From the NCBI RefSeq assembly GCF_900107835.1, contig NZ_FNRG01000029.1:1-36630 (forward strand): DNA of 36,630 bases, given 5' to 3'. The notes under the pieces are model-generated. The model was not told the origin of the DNA. It saw nothing but the letters and a program-made list of their open reading frames with translations, and searched no databases. The DNA comes from Oribacterium sp. KHPX15 (GTDB lineage: Bacteria; Bacillota; Clostridia; Lachnospirales; Lachnospiraceae). A program made the translations under genes and the position numbers. Of this stretch, positions 1 through 8,800 are shown in pieces (the stretch's first letter is position 1; every line of letters begins with the position of its first letter).

Positions 1-179
1 GGGTAGGCATGTCGGGACTGGATAAACGCTGAAGGCATCTAAGCGTGAAGCCACCCTCAAGATGAGATATCCCATCGTTAAGAGTAAGACCCCTTGAAGA
101 CTACGAGGTAGATAGGGCTAAGCTGTAAGTGCTGTAAAGCATTCAGGTGATAGTTACTAATAGGTCGAGGGCTTGTCCA
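1..179 (+). rRNA. 23S ribosomal RNA, 3' end (partial)
   Basis: The sequence reads as the terminal part of domain VI of 23S rRNA, including the conserved stretch around TACTAATAGGTCGAGGGCTT near 154-173. The gene begins before the window. The 3' end is placed near 179 by analogy with other Firmicutes and may be off by a few bases. No 5S gene follows: only about 93 bp separate it from the first tRNA, less than a 5S gene needs. Confidence 0.93.
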
Positions 180-272
180 AAAAGGCTGGAAAGGTTAGAG
201 GTTTAGATGGATTACTGAGAATGATTCATAAATGGTATGCTGTTTTGAAGGTACGATACTTCATATAAATAT

Positions 273-345
273 TCCTTCATAGCTCAGTCGGTAGAGCACG
301 CGGCTGTTAACCGCGGTGTCGTTGGTTCAAGTCCAACTGGAGGAG
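273..345 (+). tRNA. tRNA-Asn (anticodon GTT)
   Basis: A full cloverleaf is visible. The acceptor stem pairs 273-279 with 338-344, the D arm carries AGCTCAGTCGGTAGAGC, the anticodon loop CTGTTAA gives GTT at 306-308, and the T arm contains GGTTCAAGTCC. The discriminator base is G345 and no CCA is encoded. It is probably co-transcribed with the rRNA operon and the tRNA-Thr four bases downstream. Confidence 0.96.
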
Positions 346-349
346 TTAT

Positions 350-422
350 GCCGGTATAGCTCAGTTGGTAGAGCAACTGATTTGTAATCAGTAGGTCTTC
401 GGTTCGAGTCCGAATCCCGGCT
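350..422 (+). tRNA. tRNA-Thr (anticodon TGT)
   Basis: The cloverleaf has anticodon loop TTTGTAA with TGT at 383-385, T loop TTCGAGT, and discriminator T422, with no encoded CCA. The acceptor stem GCCGGTA (350-356) pairs with TCCCGGC (415-421) except for a T355-C416 mismatch, where related tRNA-Thr genes usually have a T-A pair. Whether this is a real variant or a base error cannot be told from one sequence. Confidence 0.95.
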
Positions 423-426
423 TTTG

Positions 427-452
427 AAACAGGGTATATGCCCTGTTTTTTT
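427..452 (+). terminator. Rho-independent terminator of the rRNA-tRNA operon
   Basis: The arms AAACAGGG (427-434) and CCCTGTTT (441-448) form an 8-bp stem around a 6-nt loop, followed by a run of T. It sits five bases after tRNA-Thr and should end the ribosomal transcript. Confidence 0.9.
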
Positions 453-502
453 AGTATGACGGACATGCCGTCAATCTGTGGTGAAAGTCTACAATATCAC
501 TT

Positions 503-532
503 TTGTTTATCGTAATTATATAAAAATATAAT
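503..532 (+). promoter_or_regulatory. Predicted sigma-A promoter of the GGDEF gene
   Basis: A -35 box TTGTTT (503-508) and a perfect -10 TATAAT (527-532) are 18 bp apart in an AT-rich spacer. Transcription would start near 539, about 26 nt before the ATG at 565. Confidence 0.6.
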
Positions 533-564
533 TTGTCGATAATAATTTTAGGTAAATGTAAGAA

Positions 565-1791
565 ATGGATTATTTTATAATCCGGCTTTTTATTTTCTTT
601 AGCCTCCCTTATCGATATGTCTTCAGTTTGTGTTTATTTGAATGTATGGATATTAAAAATATTCAAGAAGTTTATATCGTAGATCTTCTGGGTGTAATGC
701 TCATGATAGGTGTATTAGCCAGCAGATACCATGGCAGTAGTAGAAATCGCTGCAATCGGTATCTATTTTGGCTGTCTGTTGTCATTACAATATCCTGCAT
801 TACTGATACTATAGTTAATTCTTTAGGTGTATATGAAATTACTGCCTATAGGTTTGTCGCCTACATAGGGTATTTCTGGCTGTATTTTTCGATGATGATC
901 ATTGGACCTTTATGGGTGCTGATAATCGAACAGCATATAAATCAAAATCCATCTAAATTATTGAAATCTCTGATTAATTATATATCGCTGATAGGTGTTG
1001 CTGGACTTGTGATAAATCTATTCATCCCTGTTATCTTTATTATTGATTCATCATGTAAGTACTATAGGGGACAATATTTCTGGCTATATATAGGTTATGC
1101 CCTGTTTTTCTTTTTTATCGGAATTTTGGTTTATGTCAGAGGAATTAGGCATTCAGGATTTAAGACATTTTTCCCTGTATTTCAATTCTTTTTCCCAATT
1201 ATTATTTCTCTTGTTTTGCAATTGTTATTTACCGAAATATCTATTATATGGTCCGGGTGTGCTGTAAGTGTTGTTTTAATGTTTATTAATTTACAAAATG
1301 AAAATATTTGTATAGATAAACTTACCGGATTATATAACAGATATTATTTGGATCGTTTCAGTCATTGTTTTGAAAAGCTGGGAAGCTTTTGCTTTATGAT
1401 GATGGATATCAATGGGTTTAAACATATTAATGATAAATATGGCCATTCTGAAGGGGATAATGCCTTGCTAATGGTGGCTGATGCAGTACGTACATGCGTA
1501 GGTTCCAGCGGAAGTGTCATACGTTATTCCGGTGATGAATTCATCATTTTATTGAATACTTCAGAATCAGTTGTTGCAGACAAATGTATCGAAGGCATTA
1601 ATAAAAATCTTGAAAATGCAAACAAGTTTAGCAAGCATCCTTACGATGTATCTGTTTCTATCGGTTATGATTTTTTTGACATGAAACAGATAGAACTGGA
1701 TAAACTGTTAGAAGTTATAGAAGGAAAAATGCACGAAGAAAAAAGGAAATATTATATGGCGCATGATCGTAGAAAAAATCGAGTTGAATAA
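565..1791 (+). CDS. Membrane-anchored diguanylate cyclase (7TM-GGDEF)
   Basis: This predicted protein of 408 residues probably makes cyclic di-GMP from two GTP at the inner face of the membrane. About seven hydrophobic segments lie between residues 36 and 243, followed by a GGDEF domain. The domain opens with DKLTGLYNR (251-259), has the metal-binding Asp281 in MMMDINGFKHIND, and carries the active-site signature as SGDEF (322-326), a common active variant. No RxxD product-inhibition site is present five residues upstream of the signature, so feedback inhibition is unlikely. The start is uncertain. The ATG at 565 fits the promoter but has only a weak ribosome site. Met28 (646), giving MDIKNIQEVYIVDLLG, resembles the usual N-terminus of such proteins. 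What the membrane part senses cannot be seen. No cyclic-di-GMP effector is adjacent. Confidence 0.85.
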   Translation: MDYFIIRLFIFFSLPYRYVFSLCLFECMDIKNIQEVYIVDLLGVMLMIGVLASRYHGSSRNRCNRYLFWLSVVITISCITDTIVNSLGVYEITAYRFVAYIGYFWLYFSMMIIGPLWVLIIEQHINQNPSKLLKSLINYISLIGVAGLVINLFIPVIFIIDSSCKYYRGQYFWLYIGYALFFFFIGILVYVRGIRHSGFKTFFPVFQFFFPIIISLVLQLLFTEISIIWSGCAVSVVLMFINLQNENICIDKLTGLYNRYYLDRFSHCFEKLGSFCFMMMDINGFKHINDKYGHSEGDNALLMVADAVRTCVGSSGSVIRYSGDEFIILLNTSESVVADKCIEGINKNLENANKFSKHPYDVSVSIGYDFFDMKQIELDKLLEVIEGKMHEEKRKYYMAHDRRKNRVE

Positions 1792-1819
1792 TAAATATAG
1801 ATTATTTTGAATTCTATTA

Positions 1820-1876
1820 AACCGCTCTAATCCGGTATCAATTCTAAGAACTGATACCGGATTAGAGCGGTTCTTT
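1820..1876. terminator. Long perfect hairpin, probable bidirectional terminator
   Basis: A 21-nt arm at 1820-1840 is the exact reverse complement of 1852-1872, around an 11-nt loop. On the + strand it is followed by a weak T-rich run. It lies between the stops of two convergent genes, so it probably ends both transcripts. The stem is longer than needed for termination. Confidence 0.7.
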
Positions 1877-1952
1877 TGATAAAAAGACTATATACGGATT
1901 ATACTTAGTTATTCAAGGTTAGCGTGGCTTCCATGATTGGAAATCGTTGGTT

Positions 1953-3071
1953 TTAACGAAATACGAAGATTACAGCAATCATTACCAGTAAAAATACTAA
2001 ATTATATACAGTGAAAACGGTGATGTATTTTTTCGTATCTGCATTTTCTGTTTTTACATATTGCTTAAACGAGATAAGGCTTGCCATTGAGGCAATGAGT
2101 GTTCCAAGTCCGCCGACATTGGTTCCAATGATAAGCTTCGATATGTCAGATGTAAAACCGGAACATAATATTGCTGCCGGAACGTTGCTGATGAACTGAC
2201 TTAAAATGATAGAAGTGCTGATTTCGTGTGAGTTCACAATGGTATGAAGCATATCATTCAAGGCAGGTATCCTCTTAATGTTTCCTATAAATATAAACAG
2301 AAAAACGAAAGTCAGGATCAGAGAATAGTCCGGCTTAAAAATTATTTCGCGGTCAAATATAAGAACAGAAGCTAAAATAATCAAGAGGCCTGCCTGATAA
2401 GGAATAACATGAGCAACCACAAGTATAGACAATAAAAAGGAAACAGAATACATGAGTATAAGGTTCCTGTCATGTGTGGTTCTGGAATATGTTGTTTTTT
2501 CTGTCAGGGCAATGTTCTTTTTATCGATACAGAAAATGCAAAAAATAAAGAGTACGATGGCGGCTGCTATGCTGTAGGGAAGCATTAGCATGATAAATTC
2601 GCCTATGACCATATTTGATAATGAATATAAATACAGATTTTGCGGATTCCCAAGGGGCGTGAGCATGCTTCCCAGGTTTGCGGCTATGGTTTCAAGCACG
2701 ATGGTATTGATAAACAGATCTTCTCTGTTGGCAATCGATAATGTGATAATTGAAAATGGCACAAATGTCAGCAAAGCCACGTCATTTGTAATGAACATGC
2801 TGGAAATAAAGCAGAGTGCCACAAAGATGATGATCACTCCTCTCGAAGAGCTCATCTTGTTTACAAGGAATTCACCTATTTGTTTGAATACATTCTGTTT
2901 CTGGAAACCTGCCATGGTTATCATCAGGGATAGAAGGATAACCAGGGTTCTGTAATCAATATAACTAAAGTAAAGGCTGTCGGGACAGACAAAAAAACAT
3001 GAAACTGCAGCCAGCATCATTGATATAACAAGTACTATTTCTTTCTTAATAAAAATCTTTAATTTGTCCAT
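1953..3071 (-). CDS. SLC13/ArsB-type anion permease
   Basis: This is a polytopic membrane protein of 372 residues with about 10 hydrophobic segments, of the ion-transporter superfamily that includes CitMHS, SLC13 and ArsB/NhaD proteins. Two features support this: the motif ITNDVALLTF in the first half (TND near residue 96) and ISNVPAAIL in the second half. These correspond to the paired Thr/Ser-Asn hairpins that form the substrate site in this fold. The substrate cannot be told; dicarboxylate, sulfate, arsenite and Na+/H+ exchange are all known in the superfamily. The start at 3071 is preferred because GAGGAT lies at the right distance upstream; an in-frame ATG five codons earlier overlaps that ribosome site. 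It stands alone, convergent with the GGDEF gene. Confidence 0.8.
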   Translation of the reverse strand: MDKLKIFIKKEIVLVISMMLAAVSCFFVCPDSLYFSYIDYRTLVILLSLMITMAGFQKQNVFKQIGEFLVNKMSSSRGVIIIFVALCFISSMFITNDVALLTFVPFSIITLSIANREDLFINTIVLETIAANLGSMLTPLGNPQNLYLYSLSNMVIGEFIMLMLPYSIAAAIVLFIFCIFCIDKKNIALTEKTTYSRTTHDRNLILMYSVSFLLSILVVAHVIPYQAGLLIILASVLIFDREIIFKPDYSLILTFVFLFIFIGNIKRIPALNDMLHTIVNSHEISTSIILSQFISNVPAAILCSGFTSDISKLIIGTNVGGLGTLIASMASLISFKQYVKTENADTKKYITVFTVYNLVFLLVMIAVIFVFR

Positions 3072-3162
3072 AGAATTTATCCTCATTCAAGACCACAGAT
3101 TTTAGCGGTATATTTCTGAAATACAGATACCAGTTTTATTAGGCATCTGTTAACGCTGTTTT

Positions 3163-3190
3163 TTTATATATTATCTGACATTGAAATCAA
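3163..3190 (-). promoter_or_regulatory. Possible promoter of the anion permease
   Basis: On the minus strand TTGATT (3190-3185) is followed after 16 bp by TATAAA (3168-3163). This leaves a leader of about 85 nt before the start at 3071. The match is moderate and the region is AT-rich, so chance is possible. Confidence 0.4.
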
Positions 3191-3403
3191 TTTATTCGGA
3201 TTATTTTGAATCGAACATTTTTCAAACAATTGGCATATAAAAAAGCTTTGTATAGTATTGCACAGTATAATCGATTAATCTACAAGAGGTTTTTGAATTA
3301 ACAGGTTTTCCGTGACACAAAAGATGGGATACTGATTAAAAATGACAATTATAAAGATGGATTTAAACAATATAAAATAAAAATAAATTCTGTAAAAATA
3401 CAA

Positions 3404-3432
3404 TTGACGGAAAATATTTCGCATGTTATTAT
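3404..3432 (+). promoter_or_regulatory. Strong predicted sigma-A promoter with no protein gene directly after it
   Basis: TTGACG (3404-3409) and TATTAT (3427-3432) are separated by exactly 17 bp, each one base from consensus. Transcription should begin near 3439. No sizeable open frame follows before the terminator that starts at 3596. Confidence 0.65.
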
Positions 3433-3572
3433 TCTTTTACAAGAAGATTTGAGATACTCATAATTGTTCAATAGTTGGAAATATGAATTGAGTTTAGATT
3501 TTTGAGTGTTGATTTGATTTCGGGGTATCGTATCTTCTTTGTACATAAAATATATAGAATGTGAGGTTATTT

Positions 3573-3605
3573 ATGAGAAGACCACACGAAAGGATAAGGC
3601 CTTAG
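3573..3605 (+). CDS. Possible Arg-rich leader peptide (10 residues)
   Basis: The frame ATG...TAG encodes MRRPHERIRP and is preceded by GAGG (3563-3566) six bases before the start. Four of ten residues are Arg, using the AGA and AGG codons. Its last codons lie in the left arm of the terminator stem, the arrangement expected of a ribosome-mediated attenuator. It may equally be a chance ORF, since no antiterminator could be drawn with confidence. Confidence 0.3.
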   Translation: MRRPHERIRP

Positions 3606-3645
3606 CATCTGAAGCGCATAGATGCTAGGGCCTTTGACTTTTTGG
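3596..3645 (+). terminator. Intrinsic terminator of the 3439 transcript
   Basis: Arms 3596-3610 and 3620-3634 pair over 15 bp with one G-T wobble around a 9-nt loop, followed by a T-rich run. Confidence 0.75.
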
Positions 3646-3814
3646 TATACGGTTTTATGTGCTGTTTTTATGAAATGGTGGCGAAATGGTAATCAGTGTG
3701 AACTAAAAAGGTTTTCAGGATATAAATACCTGATTCTTTTAAATCATATTTATAAAACCTCTTGTTTTAATCGATATTAATGTTGTAAACATTGTTGTTT
3801 TTTCAGGTTTTAAC

Positions 3815-4591
3815 ATGAGATTTTTGACTTTCCAACCCTATGACTGGCTCGAAACAACTGTCGATAAGGCGATAAACAGGTATCTGGGATTTGATGCGGT
3901 TTATTGTGTTAATGCTGACTATATGGATGTTGCATTTATTAATGCATTTCTTATAACTCCATCTATACCTGAAATCGCCATTTATTTTGAAACGGAAGAT
4001 TTTTATATGATCGACAAGGTGGAGCAGGAGAAGTCTGTCATATTTACGGAAAAATGTGATTTGGGTGTTGCATCGTCTGAAAGCTACAAGGAGATAGCAG
4101 GGGAATGGAACATTAGTCTGAAAAAGTATATCAATACATATTATCCGTATAAATTTGAATATCTTGTAGATAAAAGACGTATCCGGGAAAAGGTTATAAT
4201 CGATATATGTGACAGAGTGTCTAAGTCATTTGGAGACAGTGATCAAAGTAAAAAGAATGATTTGGACGATAGCATTATGGATTTTCAGATGAACTCATGG
4301 GAATTCAAGAAGAATAATCCAGAAAAATTCAAAAAAATTAATGATGTAGTTCTTCTCAGAGGAGCCACAGCGCATAAATATCTGAACAGCTATCGATATA
4401 ATGAATTGTTTTTTGAAGATTATAAGAAGCATTTCAAAATAAGAAAAAAAGATACCGTAATCTCAGGAAAAGGAATAATTGACAATAAAAAGGATGTGTA
4501 TGAGCTTCAATGCAATTATTACAATAATCCAAGTGATCAGACACTGAATCGATTTTGTAGTTTCCTAAAAGAAATTATTCATACAACTTAA
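3815..4591 (+). CDS. Hypothetical protein, 258 residues
   Basis: The family is not recognised. The protein begins MRFLTFQPYDWLE, has no signal peptide and no clear membrane segment, and is rich in Tyr, Phe, Lys and Asp, so it is probably cytosolic. Aromatic residues are dense in the first 80 residues; a charged stretch follows the middle (about 150-180), with KKNNPEKFKKIND. A weak CAGG ribosome site lies about nine bases before the ATG. The gene stands between the candidate attenuated leader at 3439-3645 and its own strong terminator at 4610. It therefore appears to be a single-gene unit that may be controlled by that leader. No catalytic motif could be picked out. Confidence 0.7.
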   Translation: MRFLTFQPYDWLETTVDKAINRYLGFDAVYCVNADYMDVAFINAFLITPSIPEIAIYFETEDFYMIDKVEQEKSVIFTEKCDLGVASSESYKEIAGEWNISLKKYINTYYPYKFEYLVDKRRIREKVIIDICDRVSKSFGDSDQSKKNDLDDSIMDFQMNSWEFKKNNPEKFKKINDVVLLRGATAHKYLNSYRYNELFFEDYKKHFKIRKKDTVISGKGIIDNKKDVYELQCNYYNNPSDQTLNRFCSFLKEIIHTT

Positions 4592-4609
4592 GATGTTTTA
4601 AACTGTTGC

Positions 4610-4656
4610 AGGCACACATTTGAAACTGATGATGCAGAATCAAATGTGTGCCTTTT
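4610..4656 (+). terminator. Intrinsic terminator after the 3815 gene
   Basis: A perfect 14-bp stem (4610-4623 with 4640-4653) with a 16-nt loop is followed by TTTT. It separates the 3815 gene from the cluster that starts at 4828. Confidence 0.85.
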
Positions 4657-4723
4657 AATTGTGAAAATTATTTTTATATATTATAATATTATAGAATTAT
4701 TTATTATTAAAGTAAGGTTTATT

Positions 4724-4770
4724 CCGTATATTACGGCAATAATCAGCCATATTTCAGGTGCAGGTATAAT
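4724..4770 (+). promoter_or_regulatory. Possible operator palindrome and -10 box upstream of the repeat-protein operon
   Basis: CCGTATATTACGG (4724-4736) is an inverted repeat with 5-bp arms and a 3-bp centre. A perfect TATAAT lies at 4765-4770, but no good -35 is visible 16-18 bp before it, which would fit a promoter needing an activator. Transcription would start near 4777, so the ATG at 4828 is a more natural start than the one at 4789. Confidence 0.35.
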
Positions 4771-4827
4771 TTTCAAAAAGCGGGTAATATGTTTTTTAGA
4801 AGACTAACAATAAACGGAGCGGGGAAT

Positions 4828-5814
4828 ATGAAACATTATAAAAATCTTATGAGTGCTTTGGGAGATGCAATGCCGGTATGTCTCGCGTGGAGACTGGCAG
4901 GAACAGACGACAATTTTTTTAATGCGAGGGATTTGTTTGCATTTGCATTGTCTGACGAAGAAGAGGAAGGAAGCCTGAAAGAAGGGCAGTTCTATGTTGT
5001 TTCGACAGAAGGTGCCATCGGAATATCCTCAGGATATGAGTATTTTGTCAGATGGTTGTTTATCCCTCTTGAAGGGAATACATATGATAAGGAAGTGGTG
5101 CGTCTTAAGCAGGAATTAGAAAATGATATGCAGCCACAGACGCCATCTGAGAGTGTTCAGCCGACACAGGGCATGGGACAGCCAAATATTCCTCCACAGG
5201 GTATACCGTATCCAAATATGCCGGCACAGGACATGGGACAGACAAACATACCACCGCAGAGTATGCCATATTCAAATATGCAGTCACAGGATATGAGACA
5301 GACAAACGTACCTCCGCAGGGTATGTCATATCCAAATATGCAGTCACAGGATATGAGACAGACAAACGTACCTCCGCAGGGTATGTCATATCCAAATATG
5401 CAGGCGCAGGATATGGGACAGACAAACGTACCGCCACAGGGTATGTCGTATCCAAATATGCAGGCGCAGGGCATGGGACAGACAAACGTACCACTGCAGG
5501 GAATGGCACATCCAAATATGCAGGCGCAAGGCATGGGACAGACAAATGTACTTCCACAGGGCATGCCGTATCCGAATATTCAGACGCAGAGCATGGGACA
5601 GACAAATGTACCTCCACAGGGTATGCCGTATTCTAATATGCAGGCGCAGGGCATGGGAAAGCCAAACGTACCGCCGCAGGGAATTCCTCAGCCCGGAGAG
5701 CAGCCTCGTATCATGCCTAAGAACGATCAGCGGCTGTTCTGTCCACAGTGCGGATACCAGCTGGGTCCGAATTCGCGGTTCTGTCCCGGATGCGGGGCTT
5801 CCGTACCCAGGTAA
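4828..5814 (+). CDS. Zinc-ribbon protein with 20-residue tandem repeats
   Basis: The protein of 328 residues has three parts. An N-terminal globular region (about residues 1-95, with RLAGTDDNFFNARDLFAF) is of unrecognised family. A low-complexity middle is built of about nine copies of a 20-residue Pro/Gln/Met/Asn unit. The C-terminus is a zinc ribbon with CPQC and CPGC pairs separated by ten residues. No signal peptide or membrane segment is present. The start at 4828 is chosen because GGAGCGGGG precedes it closely; an in-frame ATG at 4789 is possible. The next gene starts 47 bp later and has a similar Gln-Gly-Met-rich stretch, so the two products may interact. Function unknown; a cytosolic scaffold or adaptor is an inference only. 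Confidence 0.8.
   Translation: MKHYKNLMSALGDAMPVCLAWRLAGTDDNFFNARDLFAFALSDEEEEGSLKEGQFYVVSTEGAIGISSGYEYFVRWLFIPLEGNTYDKEVVRLKQELENDMQPQTPSESVQPTQGMGQPNIPPQGIPYPNMPAQDMGQTNIPPQSMPYSNMQSQDMRQTNVPPQGMSYPNMQSQDMRQTNVPPQGMSYPNMQAQDMGQTNVPPQGMSYPNMQAQGMGQTNVPLQGMAHPNMQAQGMGQTNVLPQGMPYPNIQTQSMGQTNVPPQGMPYSNMQAQGMGKPNVPPQGIPQPGEQPRIMPKNDQRLFCPQCGYQLGPNSRFCPGCGASVPR
5161..5690 (+). repeat. Coding tandem repeat, 60-bp unit, about 8.8 copies
   Basis: The unit is exactly 60 bp and keeps the reading frame, encoding variants of MGQTNVPPQGMSYPNMQAQ. The copies at 5281-5340 and 5341-5400 are identical base for base, showing a recent duplication, while the outer copies have diverged. Copy number is likely to vary between strains by slippage or recombination. 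Confidence 0.95.
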
Positions 5815-5861
5815 CTATACGCGGTATCTATCGTAATATGTTCAAACCGGAGGGAATATAG

Positions 5862-8800
5862 ATGTTTCAGAACCAAAACAAGAATTCCGGTCCCGGATAC
5901 CAGGGTGGACAAAATATTGATCCCAGGCATCAAAACGGACAAAACAATAATATAAATTCCGGGAATCAGAACTGGCAAAACAGTAATATTGGCTACGGAT
6001 ATCAAGGCAGTCAAAACAACAATAATCCGGGATATCAGAACGGACAGTACAATAGCAATCCCGGTAACCGGCAAGCCAATAATGGTGTTGCCGGAAATCA
6101 AAATATACAAAGTAGTATTAATGATCTGAGATTCCAGGAACCTACATTTCGGCAATATTGTGCAGATCCGAAAGCCCCCAGATCATATATGGCTTTGATT
6201 AAGGCAGAGATAAAGCAAAGGATAACGGGATTTTTCAAGAATCTGCCCGCAATGCTGGTGATGATGTTGGTCGTTACAATAGCGACCACTATTTTCAATG
6301 TTTATTTCTGGTCTGTGATTAATGATACCATGTGGGCTGGAAGAGGCCCATGGGGAAGACTTTCTTTTATTCCATACCTTATCGGAGGAGGAGTATATTC
6401 AGGCTCAGCTTATAAGGGAGTAACTCCTTTTGAAACTGCCGGCCTTTCACTGACCGGCAATCTTGTAGCTCCACTGACCTTCGCGCTTGGCCTATTGTTT
6501 CCCAGACTGCTCATGAGAAGAAAACAGGGTGGTTCCAAAGCCATATCCGAAGATTTCTCAAGTGCCATACCCATGAGGGATCATTATGAGAAGGCATTGG
6601 GCGTGCAGCCGAATCCGACTGCAAATAAAACAAATTCAGGCCCGGGGACAGGAATGCCCAAAAATCAGGGAATGTCTTACAATCAAGGTATGCCTAATAA
6701 TGGGATGCCATATAATCAGGGAATGCAAAACAACCAGGGCATACCCAACAATCAAGCCATGTCTGATGGACAGAGGATGGCAGAAAATGCAAAAGAGTTA
6801 GCCACCACCAACGGTTATATAGATCTCTCAAATCTTTCCAATAATATTTATATGCGTTTAGGACTGTGCTGCGCTGTGATTTTCGGATTCATAATCAGAA
6901 ATCCTTTTGCTGTACCTGTGTTTGCTGTACTTTTATATTTTTCTTTTGGACAGGGAGGTCAAAGCGATATCGGATATCTGTTTTTCCGCTTGCGTTCAGC
7001 AGACGGCAGACTTCACAATGGCAGTAAAACTAAAGTACCTTTGTTTTCCGAAGGCATGCTGATCATGTATTATATGGCCGTAGGTTTGTTTATGTACTCG
7101 GCTATTAATGTCATACTATGGTTTCTGTTTAATTATAATTTTTATTTCCGTTTTCTTGTAAGTGCCGGTCTTGTTGCGGCGATCTTTGTTCTGGGAGGCG
7201 GAGGCAGCAAGCAGGCCATGAATATGATTCCGATGATGATCGTAGTGGCTTTTGGGGCAATGCTTTTTAACTGCATTACTGCATTCGCGGATGATAACGG
7301 ATGGTCCGAATCGGGAAGGACATTAAGTGGCCTCATGCATAATAACGGATTCCCAAAGTCCCTCGGAAGTTCCTTTTTACCACCGTTCTTCTGGGATTTG
7401 GCTATCCTGTTTGGGTGGCCGATCATTCCACCAATGCCGCCTGGAATAATAGATTATATACCACCGGAGCCGGTTCCGCCTGCACCGTCTCAGAATCCAT
7501 ATGATTTCCCTGAAAGGCCGAAGGAATGGAGCCTTAATGATGAAGGCGATGTAAGCTTCGTAAATCCTATAACGGGAAAGCGAGAGAAGTATGGTCTCGT
7601 AGGTTATGATGAAAATGGTAACCCAAGGTATATAGGTGAGAATGGTAATTATTATGACCTTGAAGATCTGCTTATAAGCTATGATAATGCTACCTCCAAT
7701 ACACAGTATTACCAGGATGCCAACAAAGGCCTTCAGGAATGGCTTGAAAGACAGCGTATAGAGAATTCCAAGCTTTCCAGAGATGGCATGCAGTACCTTG
7801 AGGATAAATGGAAATGGGAAGCTCAGCAGGCAAAGGAAGAAAGAGAAGCTGAGCAACTCTTCAAGATGTGGCAGAAATACGGTGGCGAGCTTGATAATAA
7901 GGAATCCATCATGAAGGCCATGGAGAAGGCCATAGGAGAAGCTTGGAAGGATGCGGAAAAATATAAAGCCGATGGTGAATACTGGGACAAGATGACAAAA
8001 ATCGCGGAAGTAACCGAGAAGGTTGCTGACTATAGTCTGACCGGACTTTCCTATGTTACCGGTAATACTAAAATCAAGGATATATACGACATAACAAAGA
8101 AGTATGCTTCCAATATGAGTCAGGCATATGCTGACGGCAAGGGCGCCGAAGGGATGGGGAAGGCTTTCCTTTCGACCTCTGCAGAAATGTGTATTGACAA
8201 AGCAGCAGGAGTTATGGGCGGAGATGGCTGGCATTGGAGTGCTAAGCTTACCGGAAAAGTAGGCGGCGAAGTATCAAAACAGGTTTGTAAGAATCTTGAG
8301 CAGGGAAAGAAATGGAACGACGGTCTGGAGAAGGCAGCGTTTAACGGAACTGTTGATTATGTGACAGATAAGATGGATAAGATTACAGGTGGAGCATCCG
8401 GTGAGGCTGCCAAGAAGGTCTGGTCCAACCTTGAAGAAGGAAAGGATTGGAGTGACGGAGTTGGTTCTGCGGCCTTTAACGGAGGCGTCAAGGGTGGAAT
8501 TGATCATCTGGCTGATAAGGTCAAAGATATGCAGAAAGAAAACCGTATGGAAACCTTTAAGAATGATACTGCCAATATGGCAAGAGCCGAACAGAACGGA
8601 ATGTCTAAGAAAGGTCTTGAGTCCCTGGAGAAATTAAGAAATGATACATGGGTTGAGAATAAGAAGGCAGAAGAAGCATTTGGACTTGTCACTGATGCTA
8701 TAAAAAATGAATCTAAGGATATTTATGACAAGGTTACCGGAGAGATGGGCAAGTACGAACGCGATCTTACCAAGGAACACAATGAAAAAATGCTGAAGGA

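Larger units (their letters stand above)
3439..3645 (+). ncRNA. Candidate structured small RNA or attenuated 5' leader
   Basis: A near-consensus promoter ends at 3432 and an intrinsic terminator begins at 3596, giving a predicted RNA of about 200 nt. Its 5' end can fold on a later segment: 3439-3448 pairs with 3532-3542 (one bulge), and after a small internal loop 3453-3459 pairs with 3523-3529. This closes a domain of about 60 nt. A 10-codon ORF with its own ribosome site lies between that fold and the terminator. The next gene on the strand starts at 3815, so the element is either an independent RNA or a leader controlling that gene. No known riboswitch class was recognised. Confidence 0.45.

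Noticed and set aside
284-466. A 60-codon minus-strand open frame
   Set aside because: It lies across two tRNA genes and their terminator.
3349-3546. A 65-codon minus-strand open frame
   Set aside because: AT-rich, no ribosome site, and opposite the predicted small transcript.
5105-5617. Long minus-strand open frames opposite the 60-bp repeats
   Set aside because: They are shadows produced by the periodic coding sequence on the other strand.
5161-5690. CRISPR-like repetition
   Set aside because: The repeat is contiguous, in frame, and coding, with no spacers.
7377-8234. A 285-codon minus-strand open frame
   Set aside because: It lies inside the large membrane protein gene, has no ribosome site, and its composition is that of an antisense shadow.
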